64,000 nt of DNA from Algibacter pectinivorans (GTDB taxonomy: Bacteria > Bacteroidota > Bacteroidia > Flavobacteriales > Flavobacteriaceae). The stretch covers positions 1 through 64,000 of the forward strand of contig NZ_FOMI01000001.1 of the NCBI RefSeq assembly GCF_900112595.1, in the 5' to 3' direction. Every line of letters begins with the position of its first letter. Within the stretch, counting starts at the first letter, position 1. Below are positions 47,497 to 56,679 of this stretch, piece after piece. The translations under genes were made by a program, and so were the position numbers. Below the pieces are notes generated by a model. The model ran no database searches. It was not told the origin of the DNA and saw nothing but the letters and a program-made list of their open reading frames with translations.

Positions 47497-48411
47497 ATGG
47501 CTAAGGCAATTAAAAAACAGGCTTTAGGTAGAGGTTTATCGGCTCTATTGAAAGACCCTAGTAACGATATTCAATCTGCTCAAGATACCAACGCCGATAA
47601 GGTTATTGGTAACATTGTAGAGCTTGATTTAGATTTTATTGAAGTTAACCCGTTTCAGCCACGTACTAACTTTAGTGAAGAATCGCTTCGCGAACTAGCC
47701 TCTTCCATTAAGGAATTAGGCATTATACAGCCCATTACCGTTAGAAAATTAGGCTTAAACAAATACCAATTAGTTTCTGGAGAGCGTCGTTTTAGAGCGT
47801 CTAAATCATTAAACCTAGAAACTATTCCTGCCTATGTTAGGATTGCTAACGATCAAGAATCGTTGGAAATGGCATTGGTTGAAAACATTCAGCGTCAAGA
47901 TTTAGATCCTATTGAAATTGCTTTATCATACCAACGTTTAATTGACGAAATCAATTTAACTCAAGAGCAAATGAGCGAGCGTGTAGGTAAAAAACGATCT
48001 ACAATAGCCAACTATTTGCGTTTACTTAAACTAGACCCAATTATTCAAACCGGTATGCGCGATGGTTTTATTTCTATGGGTCACGGTCGTGCATTAATTG
48101 CCATTGAAGACCAAAGCGATCAATTAGATATTTACGAAAACATACTATCCAATAAACTTTCAGTTAGAGAAACCGAAAACTTTATTCGCGATTTTAATTC
48201 TGAAAGTCCAACAAAAAAAACCGAGAAAAAGACAGAAGAAGACGATATGCCAAAGTTTGTTAAAAAAGGCATGACGGCATTTTCTGAATACTTTGGACAT
48301 AAAATTGACGTTAAAGTTTCTAAGAATGGCAAAGGGAAAATTACAATTCCTTTTCATTCTGAAGAAGATTTTAATCGCATAAAAAAATTAGTTCAAGGTG
48401 ATTCCAAATAA
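47497..48411 (+). CDS. parB: ParB-type chromosome partitioning protein
   Basis: CTP-dependent DNA clamp that loads at parS sites. The 304 residues include LGRGLSALL at the N terminus, VNPFQPRTNFSEESLRELA, the CTPase motif SGERRFRASKSL and ALVENIQRQDLDPIEIALSY, a helix-turn-helix (about 150-175, EQMSERVGKKRSTIANYLRL) and a C-terminal dimerisation segment. I saw no parS consensus near the gene. The end overlaps the next gene by 14 bases. Confidence 0.96.
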   Translation: MAKAIKKQALGRGLSALLKDPSNDIQSAQDTNADKVIGNIVELDLDFIEVNPFQPRTNFSEESLRELASSIKELGIIQPITVRKLGLNKYQLVSGERRFRASKSLNLETIPAYVRIANDQESLEMALVENIQRQDLDPIEIALSYQRLIDEINLTQEQMSERVGKKRSTIANYLRLLKLDPIIQTGMRDGFISMGHGRALIAIEDQSDQLDIYENILSNKLSVRETENFIRDFNSESPTKKTEKKTEEDDMPKFVKKGMTAFSEYFGHKIDVKVSKNGKGKITIPFHSEEDFNRIKKLVQGDSK

Positions 48412-49021
48412 AATCCTAATAACAGGAATAGTATCATGCTTACTTTGTTTTGCCACTTTTGCACAAGACAAAAAAAAGGAGAAAGACGAAAAAGTACTTC
48501 CTAAAGAAGTGGTTGTAGACTCCATTGTAAAAGTTAGCGATCCTATTAATCCGCTTTCGCCTGCCAAAGCAGCATTCTATTCTGCAATTTTACCCGGTTT
48601 AGGTCAAGCTTACAATAAAAAATACTGGAAAATCCCAATTGTTTATGGTGCCATAGGTACGGGTGTATACTTTTACATTACTAACAACAAAGAATACAAC
48701 AGGTATAGAGATGCTTATAAAAGCAGACTCGCCGGCTTTACTAACGATGAGTTTTATTTGGACGCCGCTGGTAATCAATTAACAACTCCAAGACTATCTA
48801 CCGATAAACTTGAAGACGCTCAAGAATTTTATAGGCGTAACAAAGAAATTTCACTTTTAGTAACACTTGGGTTGTATGCCTTAAACATTATTGATGCCAA
48901 TGTAGATGCGCATTTACTGCAGTATAACATTGATGAAAACCTATCTTTAGCGCCCCATTATAAATTCAATGAATTTGATGCAAAAAGTAATTTCGGACTA
49001 ACTTTAAACTTTAATTTTTAA
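48398..49021 (+). CDS. DUF5683 domain protein
   Basis: Exported or membrane protein of unknown function found beside parAB and dapB in Bacteroidota. The 207 residues use a GTG start inside the end of parB; the next in-frame Met would remove the signal peptide (IVSCLLCFATFAQ), so GTG is preferred. After a charged Lys/Glu stretch come a hydrophobic AAFYSAILPGLGQAYNKKYW block typical of the domain, a membrane segment (PIVYGAIGTGVYFYI) and a C-terminal part ending in alternating hydrophobic residues (NFGLTLNFNF). Confidence 0.85.
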   Translation: MIPNKILITGIVSCLLCFATFAQDKKKEKDEKVLPKEVVVDSIVKVSDPINPLSPAKAAFYSAILPGLGQAYNKKYWKIPIVYGAIGTGVYFYITNNKEYNRYRDAYKSRLAGFTNDEFYLDAAGNQLTTPRLSTDKLEDAQEFYRRNKEISLLVTLGLYALNIIDANVDAHLLQYNIDENLSLAPHYKFNEFDAKSNFGLTLNFNF

Positions 49022-49057
49022 CCCTTAATTGGGATTTTATAAACAATACATTTTAAT

Positions 49058-49762
49058 ATGAATATAGCATTACTCGGATACGGAAAAATGGGAAAAACTA
49101 TTGAACAAATTGCCATTAAACGCGGACATAAAGTAGTTTTGACTATCGACAAAGGCGACACCAATTACGACATTACTAAAGCAGATGTAGCTATCGACTT
49201 TAGTATTCCAACAGTAGCTTATAGTAATATTGCAAATTGTATTGACAACAATGTACCAGTTATTTCTGGAACGACCGGATGGTTAGATAAATATGAAGAT
49301 GCTGTAGCCTTATGCCAAGAGAAAAAAGGTGCTTTTATTTATGCATCTAACTTTAGTTTAGGTGTAAACATCTTTTTTGAACTTAATAAAACACTAGCTA
49401 AAATGATGAGTGCCTTGAAACAATACAATGTTTCTATGGAAGAAATTCATCACACTCAAAAACTTGATGCGCCTAGTGGAACTGCTATTACTTTAGCCGA
49501 TGGCGTAATTGAAAACCACGATGGTTACAAAAACTGGAAATTAGAAGAAAGCGGAGAGCAAACCATTCCTATTGCAGCAAAACGTATTGCCGATGTACCT
49601 GGTACACATACCGTTACTTACGAAAGCGAAGTAGATACCATAAACATAGAGCATATTGCACATACTAGACAAGGTTTTGCTTTAGGTGCTGTTGTTGCAG
49701 CAGAGTGGATTGTTGGAAAATCTGGTGTTTTCAGCATGAACGATGTGTTAAATATTGGTTAA
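49058..49762 (+). CDS. dapB: 4-Hydroxy-tetrahydrodipicolinate reductase
   Basis: NAD(P)H-dependent reductase of the lysine and diaminopimelate pathway. The 234 residues begin with the Rossmann motif MNIALLGYGKMGKTIEQIA, then ADVAIDFSIP, SGTTGWLD, the catalytic EIHHTQKLDAPSGTAITLAD (about 128-147; paired His and Lys) and EIEHIAHTRQGFALGAV-like C-terminal block (here INIEHIAHTRQGFALGA). Slightly shorter than proteobacterial DapB (about 270), as usual for Bacteroidota. Confidence 0.96.
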   Translation: MNIALLGYGKMGKTIEQIAIKRGHKVVLTIDKGDTNYDITKADVAIDFSIPTVAYSNIANCIDNNVPVISGTTGWLDKYEDAVALCQEKKGAFIYASNFSLGVNIFFELNKTLAKMMSALKQYNVSMEEIHHTQKLDAPSGTAITLADGVIENHDGYKNWKLEESGEQTIPIAAKRIADVPGTHTVTYESEVDTINIEHIAHTRQGFALGAVVAAEWIVGKSGVFSMNDVLNIG

Positions 49763-49827
49763 CACAAAATAATACTGTAACAAATAGAACGCTGTTACAA
49801 CTAACAACAAATTAAAATTTTGAGATT

Positions 49828-51417
49828 ATGACTTGGACACAATGGTTTATATTCATCTTAATAATACAAATTATTCATGGTTTAGGCACCTGGAAACTAT
49901 ATATTAAAGCAGGAAGACAAGCCTGGGAAGCCTTTGTTCCTGTTTACAATGGTGTTGTATTAATGAAAATAATAAACCGTCCGTGGTGGTGGATTATCCT
50001 TTTGTTTCTGCCTATTGTAAATCTTATTATGCTACCCGTTATTTGGGTTGAAACTGCGAGAAGCTTTGGCAAAAACACCATAGTAGATACCATTTTAGCG
50101 GTTGTTACGCTAGGATTTTACAATTTTTACTTAAACTATGTTGCCGATGTTAGTTATATAGAAAACAGAAGCTTACAACCAAAATCTAGTTCTGGCGATT
50201 GGACAAGTTCTATTTTATTTGCTATTGTAGCGGCAACTATTGTACATACGTATTTTATGCAGCCGTTTACTATTCCTTCTTCTTCTTTAGAAAAATCGTT
50301 ATTGGTAGGCGATTTTTTATTTGTAAGTAAGTTTCATTACGGCGCAAGAGTACCAATGACAACGGTTGGCGCACCTATGGTACACGATACCATTCCTGGT
50401 TTAAACAAAAAATCATATGTATTTGACGATCATTTTGAAGACCGCAACACATCCTGGAAAAACAAACTACAACTACCCTATTTAAGAATTCCTGGATTTC
50501 AAAAAATAAAACGTAACGATATTGTGGTTTTCAATCAGCCGGCAGATACCTTGTTGGATATGAATGATTTTACGCCAGATAGAAATTATTACAAACCTAT
50601 AGATAAGAAAACAAACTTAGTAAAGCGTTGTGTTGGTGTTGCTGGCGATACTCTAGAGGTTAGAGATGGTTATGTTTATATAAACGGCAAGAAAAATGAG
50701 TTACCAGACCGTGCACATTTACAATTTAGTTACTTGGTGCAACCTAAAACAAATCAGTTTAACCCAAACTACATTAAGGAGCGTTATGATATTACTGATG
50801 GTTTTGGTATAATGAATGCTCAAAACACGTATTACTTTTCGGCGATTTCAGATGAAGCCCTAGCAACATTTAAAAATCATCCTAATGTAAAAAGTATATC
50901 ATCTAATATTCAAGAAAAAGGCGTTCGCGATGCCGATATTTTTCCACACGATCCTAACTATAATTGGAATGTAGATCAATTTGGACCTTTATATATCCCT
51001 GAAGAAGGCAAATCGATAGCAATTAACATAGAAAATTTACCGCTATACAAACGTGCTATTACCGAGTACGAAGGCAACACGTTACAAGTTAAAGGCAATC
51101 AAATTCTTATTAATGGCAAAGTAACCAATACTTACACCTTTAAACAAGACTATTATTGGATGATGGGTGATAACCGCCATAACTCTATTGATGCAAGACG
51201 TTGGGGCTTTGTACCTTTTAATCATGTTATTGGTAAACCTGTATTTATTTGGATGAGCCTTAAAGACATGAGTTTATTTAAACCACGTTGGGAGCGTTTC
51301 TTTACTACCGTTAGCGGAACAGGGAAAGCAACCTCATTTTTAATTCCGTTTTTAGTTTTATTATTTGGCTGGATAGGGTTTAATAAATGGAGAAAGCGTA
51401 AAGCAGAAAAGGAATAA
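49828..51417 (+). CDS. lepB: Signal peptidase I, extended form
   Basis: Membrane serine protease (S26) that removes Sec signal peptides. At 529 residues it is far longer than E. coli LepB (324). The first 110 residues form an extra multi-helix membrane domain (three or so segments, including RPWWWIILLFLPIVNLIMLP). The catalytic Ser is probably Ser153 in TIPSSSLEKSLLVGD, where Leu154 replaces the usual Met of SM. The Lys lies in NLVKRCVGVAGDTLEV, and box E is GDNRHNSIDARRWGFVP. A 100-residue insertion separates the Lys region from box E. A last membrane helix is at the C terminus. Confidence 0.93.
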   Translation: MTWTQWFIFILIIQIIHGLGTWKLYIKAGRQAWEAFVPVYNGVVLMKIINRPWWWIILLFLPIVNLIMLPVIWVETARSFGKNTIVDTILAVVTLGFYNFYLNYVADVSYIENRSLQPKSSSGDWTSSILFAIVAATIVHTYFMQPFTIPSSSLEKSLLVGDFLFVSKFHYGARVPMTTVGAPMVHDTIPGLNKKSYVFDDHFEDRNTSWKNKLQLPYLRIPGFQKIKRNDIVVFNQPADTLLDMNDFTPDRNYYKPIDKKTNLVKRCVGVAGDTLEVRDGYVYINGKKNELPDRAHLQFSYLVQPKTNQFNPNYIKERYDITDGFGIMNAQNTYYFSAISDEALATFKNHPNVKSISSNIQEKGVRDADIFPHDPNYNWNVDQFGPLYIPEEGKSIAINIENLPLYKRAITEYEGNTLQVKGNQILINGKVTNTYTFKQDYYWMMGDNRHNSIDARRWGFVPFNHVIGKPVFIWMSLKDMSLFKPRWERFFTTVSGTGKATSFLIPFLVLLFGWIGFNKWRKRKAEKE

Positions 51418-51464
51418 ACTAAAGTATATTTTACGGCCGACTTGTAACGTCACAAACCATATGT

Positions 51465-52193
51465 ATGTCTTTTAAAGCGGGTATCATAACTTTTTTTATA
51501 GGATTGATAGCTTTCGGTCAAAACCATAATGCTATAGAAGCACCTGCTATTACTAAAGATTTTGTTTTAGGGAAATTTGACTATAAAACGCATGCCCAAT
51601 TTACTAAAGTGGATATGGCTCATGCCTCTAAAACCATATTTTTAAACATAGACGTGTATTCGGCATTTCTTAAAATGCATAAACACGCCAAGGCAGATGG
51701 CGTTGATTTAATTATAAAATCTGGTACCAGAAATTTTAAAGAACAGAAAGCCATTTGGGAACGTAAATGGGCAAAATACAGCAGCCTAAACCCCATGGAC
51801 CGAGCTAATAAAATATTAGAATATAGTTCAATGCCCACAACATCTAGACACCATTGGGGCACCGATATGGATTTAAACAATTTTACCAATTCGTATTTTA
51901 ACCATGGTAAAGGCAAACTGGAATACCAATGGCTTTTAAAAAACGCTAATACCTATGGTTTTTACCAAGTTTACACGAACAAAACTAATGGTAGAACGGG
52001 TTATAATTTAGAGCGTTGGCATTGGTCCTACATGCCCTTAGCTAAAACTTACTTAGCGTTTTATAATAAGCACATAACGTACTTGGATATTACGGGTTTT
52101 AAAGGCTCAAAGCTTGCAAAAGAATTGAATACTATAGCTTTATATGTAAATGGTATTTCTAAAAAAGCCAAAACGGCATTTAATAAAGACTAA
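51465..52193 (+). CDS. M15-family D-alanyl-D-alanine carboxypeptidase-like peptidase
   Basis: Exported zinc peptidase of 242 residues acting on peptidoglycan peptides, by family. It has a Sec signal (GIITFFIGLIAFGQ). The zinc motif SRHHWGTDMDL (about 127-137; His and Asp) and the WHWS block in ERWHWSYMP near 184 are those of the VanY/M15B group. The serine-loop SGTRNFKEQKAIWERKW is also typical. Two ATGs in different frames occur (51461, 51465); only 51465 is in frame. Confidence 0.88.
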   Translation: MSFKAGIITFFIGLIAFGQNHNAIEAPAITKDFVLGKFDYKTHAQFTKVDMAHASKTIFLNIDVYSAFLKMHKHAKADGVDLIIKSGTRNFKEQKAIWERKWAKYSSLNPMDRANKILEYSSMPTTSRHHWGTDMDLNNFTNSYFNHGKGKLEYQWLLKNANTYGFYQVYTNKTNGRTGYNLERWHWSYMPLAKTYLAFYNKHITYLDITGFKGSKLAKELNTIALYVNGISKKAKTAFNKD

Positions 52194-52817
52194 ATGAATA
52201 TTGTTATACATCCAACATACTTCCCTAATATTGCACACTTTGTTGCTATGGCTAACGCGAAAACGGTTGCCTTTGAAATGGATGATAATTTCCTGAAACA
52301 AACCTACAGAAATCGCGCGTACATTTATGGCGCCAACGGTAAATTAGGTTTGAACATCCCCGTTATTCATTCGCAAAAAAACAGACAAAAATACAGGGAC
52401 GTTAAAATTTTTAATGAAGATAATTGGCAAAGTTTACATTGGAAATCTTTACTATCGGCCTACAGAACATCGCCATTTTTTGAATATTACGAAGATGAGC
52501 TCCAACATTTATTTACCGAAAAAGCGGAGTTTTTATTAGATTTTAATTTAAAATGTTTTGAAGTTATTACCGATTGTTTGCAGTTGGATTTAGAGTTAAC
52601 CAAAACCGAAACCTACCAAAAAACCTACTCTGATAAAACAGACTTTAGACCTCTAGTGCATGCTAAAAAAGAGCCGCTTTATCCTTTTGAAAGTTACACG
52701 CAGGTATTTAATAGTAAACACGGTTACATACCTAATTTAAGTATTTTAGACTTGCTTTTTAACGAGGGTCCAAATGCTTTAAATTATCTGGAAGCTCAAA
52801 ACATAAGCCTTTTATAA
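52194..52817 (+). CDS. WbqC-family protein
   Basis: 207-residue protein of the WbqC-like family, known from O-antigen clusters but with unproven biochemistry. The N-terminal VIHPTYFPNIAHFVAMANAK matches the family start (a shorter form of the QPNYFPWIGYF motif), followed by RNRAYIYGANGKLGLNIPV and the LHWKSLLSAYRTSPFFEYY block. It directly abuts the peptidase gene, and its stop codon overlaps the next ATG (TAATG). Confidence 0.85.
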   Translation: MNIVIHPTYFPNIAHFVAMANAKTVAFEMDDNFLKQTYRNRAYIYGANGKLGLNIPVIHSQKNRQKYRDVKIFNEDNWQSLHWKSLLSAYRTSPFFEYYEDELQHLFTEKAEFLLDFNLKCFEVITDCLQLDLELTKTETYQKTYSDKTDFRPLVHAKKEPLYPFESYTQVFNSKHGYIPNLSILDLLFNEGPNALNYLEAQNISLL

Positions 52818-53125
52818 TGCTACAAACTTTTGCACATTATGGTTGTCATTTTTTGTTACCACTTGTGGTGGCATTACTCTTTTATAAGTCGAATTGGAAA
52901 TACGCTTATTTAGTAATGATTGCAGGTATGTTAATTGATTTAGACCATGTATTGGCTACGCCTATTTTCGATCCTAACCGATGTAGTATTGGGTTTCATC
53001 CGTTACACTCTAGTTTTGCTATTTTGTTTTATATTTTTTTATGTGTGCCCAAAACATCCAGATTGGTAGGCTTAGGTTTAGTGATTCATATTATTGCTGA
53101 TACTGTTGATTGTGCTTTAATGTAG
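52817..53125 (+). CDS. DUF6122 small membrane protein
   Basis: 102-residue integral membrane protein with about three helices. Conserved polar residues inside the membrane segments (AHYGCHFLLP, MLIDLDHVLATPIFDPNRC, GFHPLHS, HIIADTVDC) recall metal-dependent membrane hydrolases of the YdjM type. Function is unknown. It is translationally coupled to the WbqC gene and ends the plus-strand series. Confidence 0.82.
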   Translation: MLQTFAHYGCHFLLPLVVALLFYKSNWKYAYLVMIAGMLIDLDHVLATPIFDPNRCSIGFHPLHSSFAILFYIFLCVPKTSRLVGLGLVIHIIADTVDCALM

Positions 53126-53586
53126 CATATTACACCACGGCGATTCGTAGAGCGTTTTAAGCCTAAATTGCTACTTTTAGATAGCAGTATAATAGAAGGT
53201 TTTAAATGACAAATAGGTAACCTGAAACATTACGCTATTAACTAAAAACTGAGACTGAATACTATGTTGTCGCGCAGTGTTGTTTGCTGGGAATGTTCTT
53301 ATTTCTGGAAATCTTTATGATATTTTTTACGATTGAGCAAGACTGAATACTGCCACTGAGACTGAAAACTTGTTTGTTGTATAAGGGTGAAAAGACACGA
53401 CCTATAGATTTGAAAAAAAATTAGCTTTTAGTAAACGACGCTGCGAACAGCTGCGCAAGGGATAGTAGAGGAAAGCCCACAGCCCGACGTAGGAGGTGCG
53501 AGGACTTGTAACGGATAGCCCGACCACCTGTCCTGAGCGGAGTCGAAGGGTGTGGTTGCGCCCAAATTAAAAAAACAGGGTGCTGC
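53126..53586. other. Convergent intergenic region with repeats
   Basis: 461 bases between two convergent operons. The middle has short direct repeats built on ACTGAGACTGAA(T/A)ACT (about 53246-53265 and 53354-53372, with a related GACTGAATACT at 53341). From 53435 it becomes GC-rich (see the REP-like element). An ORF running through it on the minus strand is only a shadow. No gene is supported. Confidence 0.6.
53435..53570. repeat. GC-rich REP-like intergenic repeat
   Basis: Contains GCTGCGAACAGCTGCG, AGCCCGAC twice, GCGAGGACTTGTAAC and CCTGAGCGGAGTCGAAGGG. The GCGAGGAC(C/T)TG(C/T)AAC and AGCCCGACC strings recur in the element at 601-730, and the last string is a common flavobacterial intergenic motif. 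It lies between convergent gene ends. Confidence 0.6.
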
Positions 53587-54609
53587 CTACTCGAGACTAA
53601 GTGTTGTTGTAATGGGATAATGATCGGAATAATGGGCGTTATAGGCTTTAAAACCATTGACGTTAAAGGCTTGGTCGGCAAAAATAAAATCGATACGAAC
53701 AGGGAAAAATTTAAAATCGTAAGTTCTGCCAAATCCGTTTCCAGCTTCCTTGAAGGTATCATTTAAATCGCCTCTAATTTGTCGGTATACATACGAAAAT
53801 GCGGTGTTATTAAAGTCGCCACAAATAACCATTTTGTATTTGCATTGCTTTTTATGCATTAAAAACAACTCGGTTTGAAATTGCTGCATTTTAAAGGTGG
53901 AACCAATACGTTTAAATAAGCGCTCGGAGTCTTCTTTTTTAAGACTTTCTACCTTGGTATCGATACGCAAAGACTCGAGGTGGATGTTATAAAACCTTAT
54001 GGTGTCTTTACCTTTTACAACATCGGCAAAAATGGCATTATTAGCCGTATCTGGAAACTCGATTGAGCCGGAATTTATTATTGGAAATTTTGAAAAAATA
54101 GCTTGTCCGTATTTCATTTTTTTTCCGGATAGCTTTTCGAATTTATATTTAAAAAACGATAAATCGATGTTTTTATGCGGATGGTATTCCTGTATGCTAA
54201 GTACATCGGGAGCTTCGGTTTTTATAAAGTCTACAATTTTAGTTTCTACACCCTTTTCTGGAATCCATTGATATAAATTAAACAACCTTACATTGTAGTT
54301 CATGACCTTTATATTACTGGGGCTTTCTACTTTTACAGATGATGAAAATTTATAAAGCGAACCAAAGGAAAAATAGCCAATTAATAAGGCCACCAACGAT
54401 AACATAAACTGCCTTTTTAAGCGAAACATCCAGTATAAAAAGAACACAACATTAATAATAATTAAGAAGGAAACACCTAGGTTTACAACCGCTAATATGG
54501 AGAATGTTTTAGGCGGTAAAAAAGGCAAAACAAAAGATAGCAAAAGCAGTACAGCCACAACAACATTTACTAGGTAAATGATTTTATTTATGAAGCTTAG
54601 TTTTTTCAT
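53587..54609 (-). CDS. Endonuclease/exonuclease/phosphatase-family membrane protein
   Basis: 340 residues with three N-terminal membrane helices (to about 100) and an EEP-fold catalytic domain facing the envelope. Catalytic motifs are VLSIQEYHPH (Glu), KMVICGDFNNTAFSYVYR (Asp, Asn), FFPVRIDFIFAD (Asp) and AHYSDHYPI (Asp, His). Substrate is unknown; such fusions are common in Bacteroidota and could act on phosphoesters or nucleic acids outside the cytoplasm. It is the last gene of the mutL-led minus-strand block. Confidence 0.88.
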   Translation of the reverse strand: MKKLSFINKIIYLVNVVVAVLLLLSFVLPFLPPKTFSILAVVNLGVSFLIIINVVFFLYWMFRLKRQFMLSLVALLIGYFSFGSLYKFSSSVKVESPSNIKVMNYNVRLFNLYQWIPEKGVETKIVDFIKTEAPDVLSIQEYHPHKNIDLSFFKYKFEKLSGKKMKYGQAIFSKFPIINSGSIEFPDTANNAIFADVVKGKDTIRFYNIHLESLRIDTKVESLKKEDSERLFKRIGSTFKMQQFQTELFLMHKKQCKYKMVICGDFNNTAFSYVYRQIRGDLNDTFKEAGNGFGRTYDFKFFPVRIDFIFADQAFNVNGFKAYNAHYSDHYPITTTLSLE

Positions 54610-54649
54610 GAAATTAACTGCTAGGAGACTTTTGACCGTTGACGGTTGA

Positions 54650-55006
54650 TTACTTTAGGTTTCTTTTGAATGCTATCATCATATTCATCAAATGAAAGGA
54701 TTCGTTATAATATTTATTAAATTGTTCTTCTGAAATATATTTTCTCCTAATTGCTTTATGTAAACAGGTTACAACTTCCGCTAAAGACCTAATTGAATAC
54801 CCCAAAAACTTGTTTTGTTCAGGGTTTGATTGCCCAATGGCGCCTTCTGAAATATTTAAAGCAACAGAATCTACTGCTCTTATTAATTGCGAGGATAAAT
54901 TATAATATTCTTTTTTAGGAAAATCATCAATCAATACATTGATTTCCTCTCCTAAATCCATTGCTTTTTGCCAAATAAGCAGTTTCTCGAACTTAAATTT
55001 ACTCAT
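54650..55006 (-). CDS. Four-helix-bundle protein (S23 / 23S rRNA intervening-sequence family)
   Basis: 118-residue cytoplasmic protein with the family pattern FEKLLIWQKAMDLGEEINVL, the Ser/Arg-rich LSSQLIRAVDSVALNISEG (about 57-75) and FLGYSIRSLAEVVTCLHKA. Members were first seen in intervening sequences of 23S rRNA genes, but many occur alone, often beside small repeats. The function is unknown. Here it stands between a rhomboid and the EEP protein. Confidence 0.9.
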   Translation of the reverse strand: MSKFKFEKLLIWQKAMDLGEEINVLIDDFPKKEYYNLSSQLIRAVDSVALNISEGAIGQSNPEQNKFLGYSIRSLAEVVTCLHKAIRRKYISEEQFNKYYNESFHLMNMMIAFKRNLK

Positions 55007-55059
55007 AACGCAATACGTTTTTTATCTTCTGTCTTCTACCTTCCGACTTCCGTCACTTT

Positions 55060-55938
55060 TCATTTCCCTGCTCTAAACAAAAATTCCTTTTCTTCTGAAG
55101 TTAAACTATCATAACCACTTTTACTGATTTTATCTAGAATGACATCAATTTTTTTCTGATTATTAAAGGCATTAAAATCGGCTTTAGTATAACCACCAAC
55201 TTTTCCTTTATTTTTATGAACCGTTTTTAACGGTCCTTTTTTTGATGGTTTAAACATGCTTACCACGCTATCTGCCATACGCTCGAAACCTTTCCCTATA
55301 TCGTTTCCACTAAGCAATTGTTTAGCATAAAAATAGCCTAATATCGCTCCTCCTAGATGCGCTAAGTTACCACCTGCATTTCCATATACCGGATCTTTAA
55401 TACCCGAAAAAACACCTATAACATCCAATGCTACAATAGCGGCTCCAACATACCATAGTTTTAAACTAAATGTAAAAAAACGCATTTCTTGATTTGGCAT
55501 GTAAGCGCACAAAAAAATCAGTAATGCTCTCACTGCTGCAGAAGCACCTAATAACCTTGAACTCCCACCAAATACGCCTGGAAATAAGCTGTAACAAAAC
55601 ATAAATAGCAACCCTCCAGAAATAGCACCAAGAAAATAAATATTTATAGCCATTTTAGCACTAAACAGGTTTAAAAACATGCGCCCTAAAAAGTACAACC
55701 ATAGCATATTGAATAGGATATGCCAAACATCGTAATGTAAAAAAGCATAACTAATAATGCTCCAAGGTTTCATGATAAAACTAGAAAAGCTACTTGGTAA
55801 CTCAAACCAAATTAAATCTGTTCTTAAAATAAGCGCCAATAGAAAAACCACCACATTAATGGCTATAATTTTTTCTAGCACGTTAAGGTTTGAAAGTTTG
55901 TCTTTTATGTCTTGTGTAAGTGTTGTCATTAATACCAA
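55060..55938 (-). CDS. Rhomboid family intramembrane serine protease (second of a pair)
   Basis: Membrane protease with about six helices in 292 residues. The catalytic Ser is in LLGASAAVRALLIF (GxSx), the His in NLAHLGGAILGYFYAKQ, and the conserved HILFNMLWLYFLGRMF precedes them. A cytoplasmic C-terminal tail (about 215-292) is rich in Lys and ends with a helix. The start overlaps the upstream rhomboid gene by 10 bases. Confidence 0.92.
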   Translation of the reverse strand: MVLMTTLTQDIKDKLSNLNVLEKIIAINVVVFLLALILRTDLIWFELPSSFSSFIMKPWSIISYAFLHYDVWHILFNMLWLYFLGRMFLNLFSAKMAINIYFLGAISGGLLFMFCYSLFPGVFGGSSRLLGASAAVRALLIFLCAYMPNQEMRFFTFSLKLWYVGAAIVALDVIGVFSGIKDPVYGNAGGNLAHLGGAILGYFYAKQLLSGNDIGKGFERMADSVVSMFKPSKKGPLKTVHKNKGKVGGYTKADFNAFNNQKKIDVILDKISKSGYDSLTSEEKEFLFRAGK

Positions 55939-56678
55939 CGGTTACTGTTAAACTGATTTTTTTTCCAATACCACATAATTAAAAAACCTGTTACCGCACC
56001 ACCCACGTGTGCCATATAAGCCGTATTACTTGGACTAAAGAAAGATTGCCCTGTAACACCAGAAATTAAATCTAAAATAATAATTCCAGGTATAAAGTAT
56101 TTAGCTTTTATTGGAATTGGTAAAAATATCATCATTAATTCGGCATTAGGGTTCATCATACCAAAAGCAGCCATAACACCCATGATACATCCTGATGCGC
56201 CTACCATACTTGCATTATAAGCAGGAAAAATATCTTTAAGCATAGCAACCTGCGCTTGCGAAACCCCGGAACTTACTTGATTACTCGTTAACATTTGCTT
56301 GATACTTTCTGAGGTTAAACCAGAATCTATTAAAGCATTATAATTAGGAAGATATTGAAAATAATAAAACCCAACTTGCAATAATACGGCGCCTAATCCT
56401 GCTGAAATATACAGAAACAAAAACCGCTTAGAACCTAATACTTGCTCGACAGGTGTACCAAACATCCATAAAGCAAACATGTTAAACAAAATATGCATAG
56501 CACCACCATGCATAAACATATGCGTTATAATTTGCCAAGGCTTAAAAGCATCATTCTGCGGAAAATACATGGCGAACCATTCGTAGAACGTATTCCCATT
56601 CCCTATAGTTAATGTACCAATAAACATAATCGCGTTAATGATTATTAAATGCTTAACGGTATCTGAAATTCTCATCAT
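55929..56678 (-). CDS. Rhomboid family intramembrane serine protease (first of a pair)
   Basis: 249 residues, six helices. The motifs are HILFNMFALWMFGTPVEQ, the catalytic VGASGCIMGVMAAFGMM (GASG) and the His in YMAHVGGAVTGFLIMWYW. A loop of about 35 residues between helices (NALIDSGLTSESIKQML) is specific to this group. It follows mutL after 1 base and overlaps the second rhomboid, so all three are probably on one message. Confidence 0.93.
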   Translation of the reverse strand: MMRISDTVKHLIIINAIMFIGTLTIGNGNTFYEWFAMYFPQNDAFKPWQIITHMFMHGGAMHILFNMFALWMFGTPVEQVLGSKRFLFLYISAGLGAVLLQVGFYYFQYLPNYNALIDSGLTSESIKQMLTSNQVSSGVSQAQVAMLKDIFPAYNASMVGASGCIMGVMAAFGMMNPNAELMMIFLPIPIKAKYFIPGIIILDLISGVTGQSFFSPSNTAYMAHVGGAVTGFLIMWYWKKNQFNSNRWY

Positions 56679-56679
56679 A

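Noticed and set aside
46618-48411. parS site near parA-parB
   Set aside because: I looked for the GTTTCACGTGAAAC-type palindrome around these genes and did not see one; parS may be elsewhere.
53421-53762. A 113-codon minus-strand ORF at the end of the EEP gene
   Set aside because: It overlaps the EEP phosphatase gene in another frame, and its other half is the GC-rich repeat; a shadow ORF.
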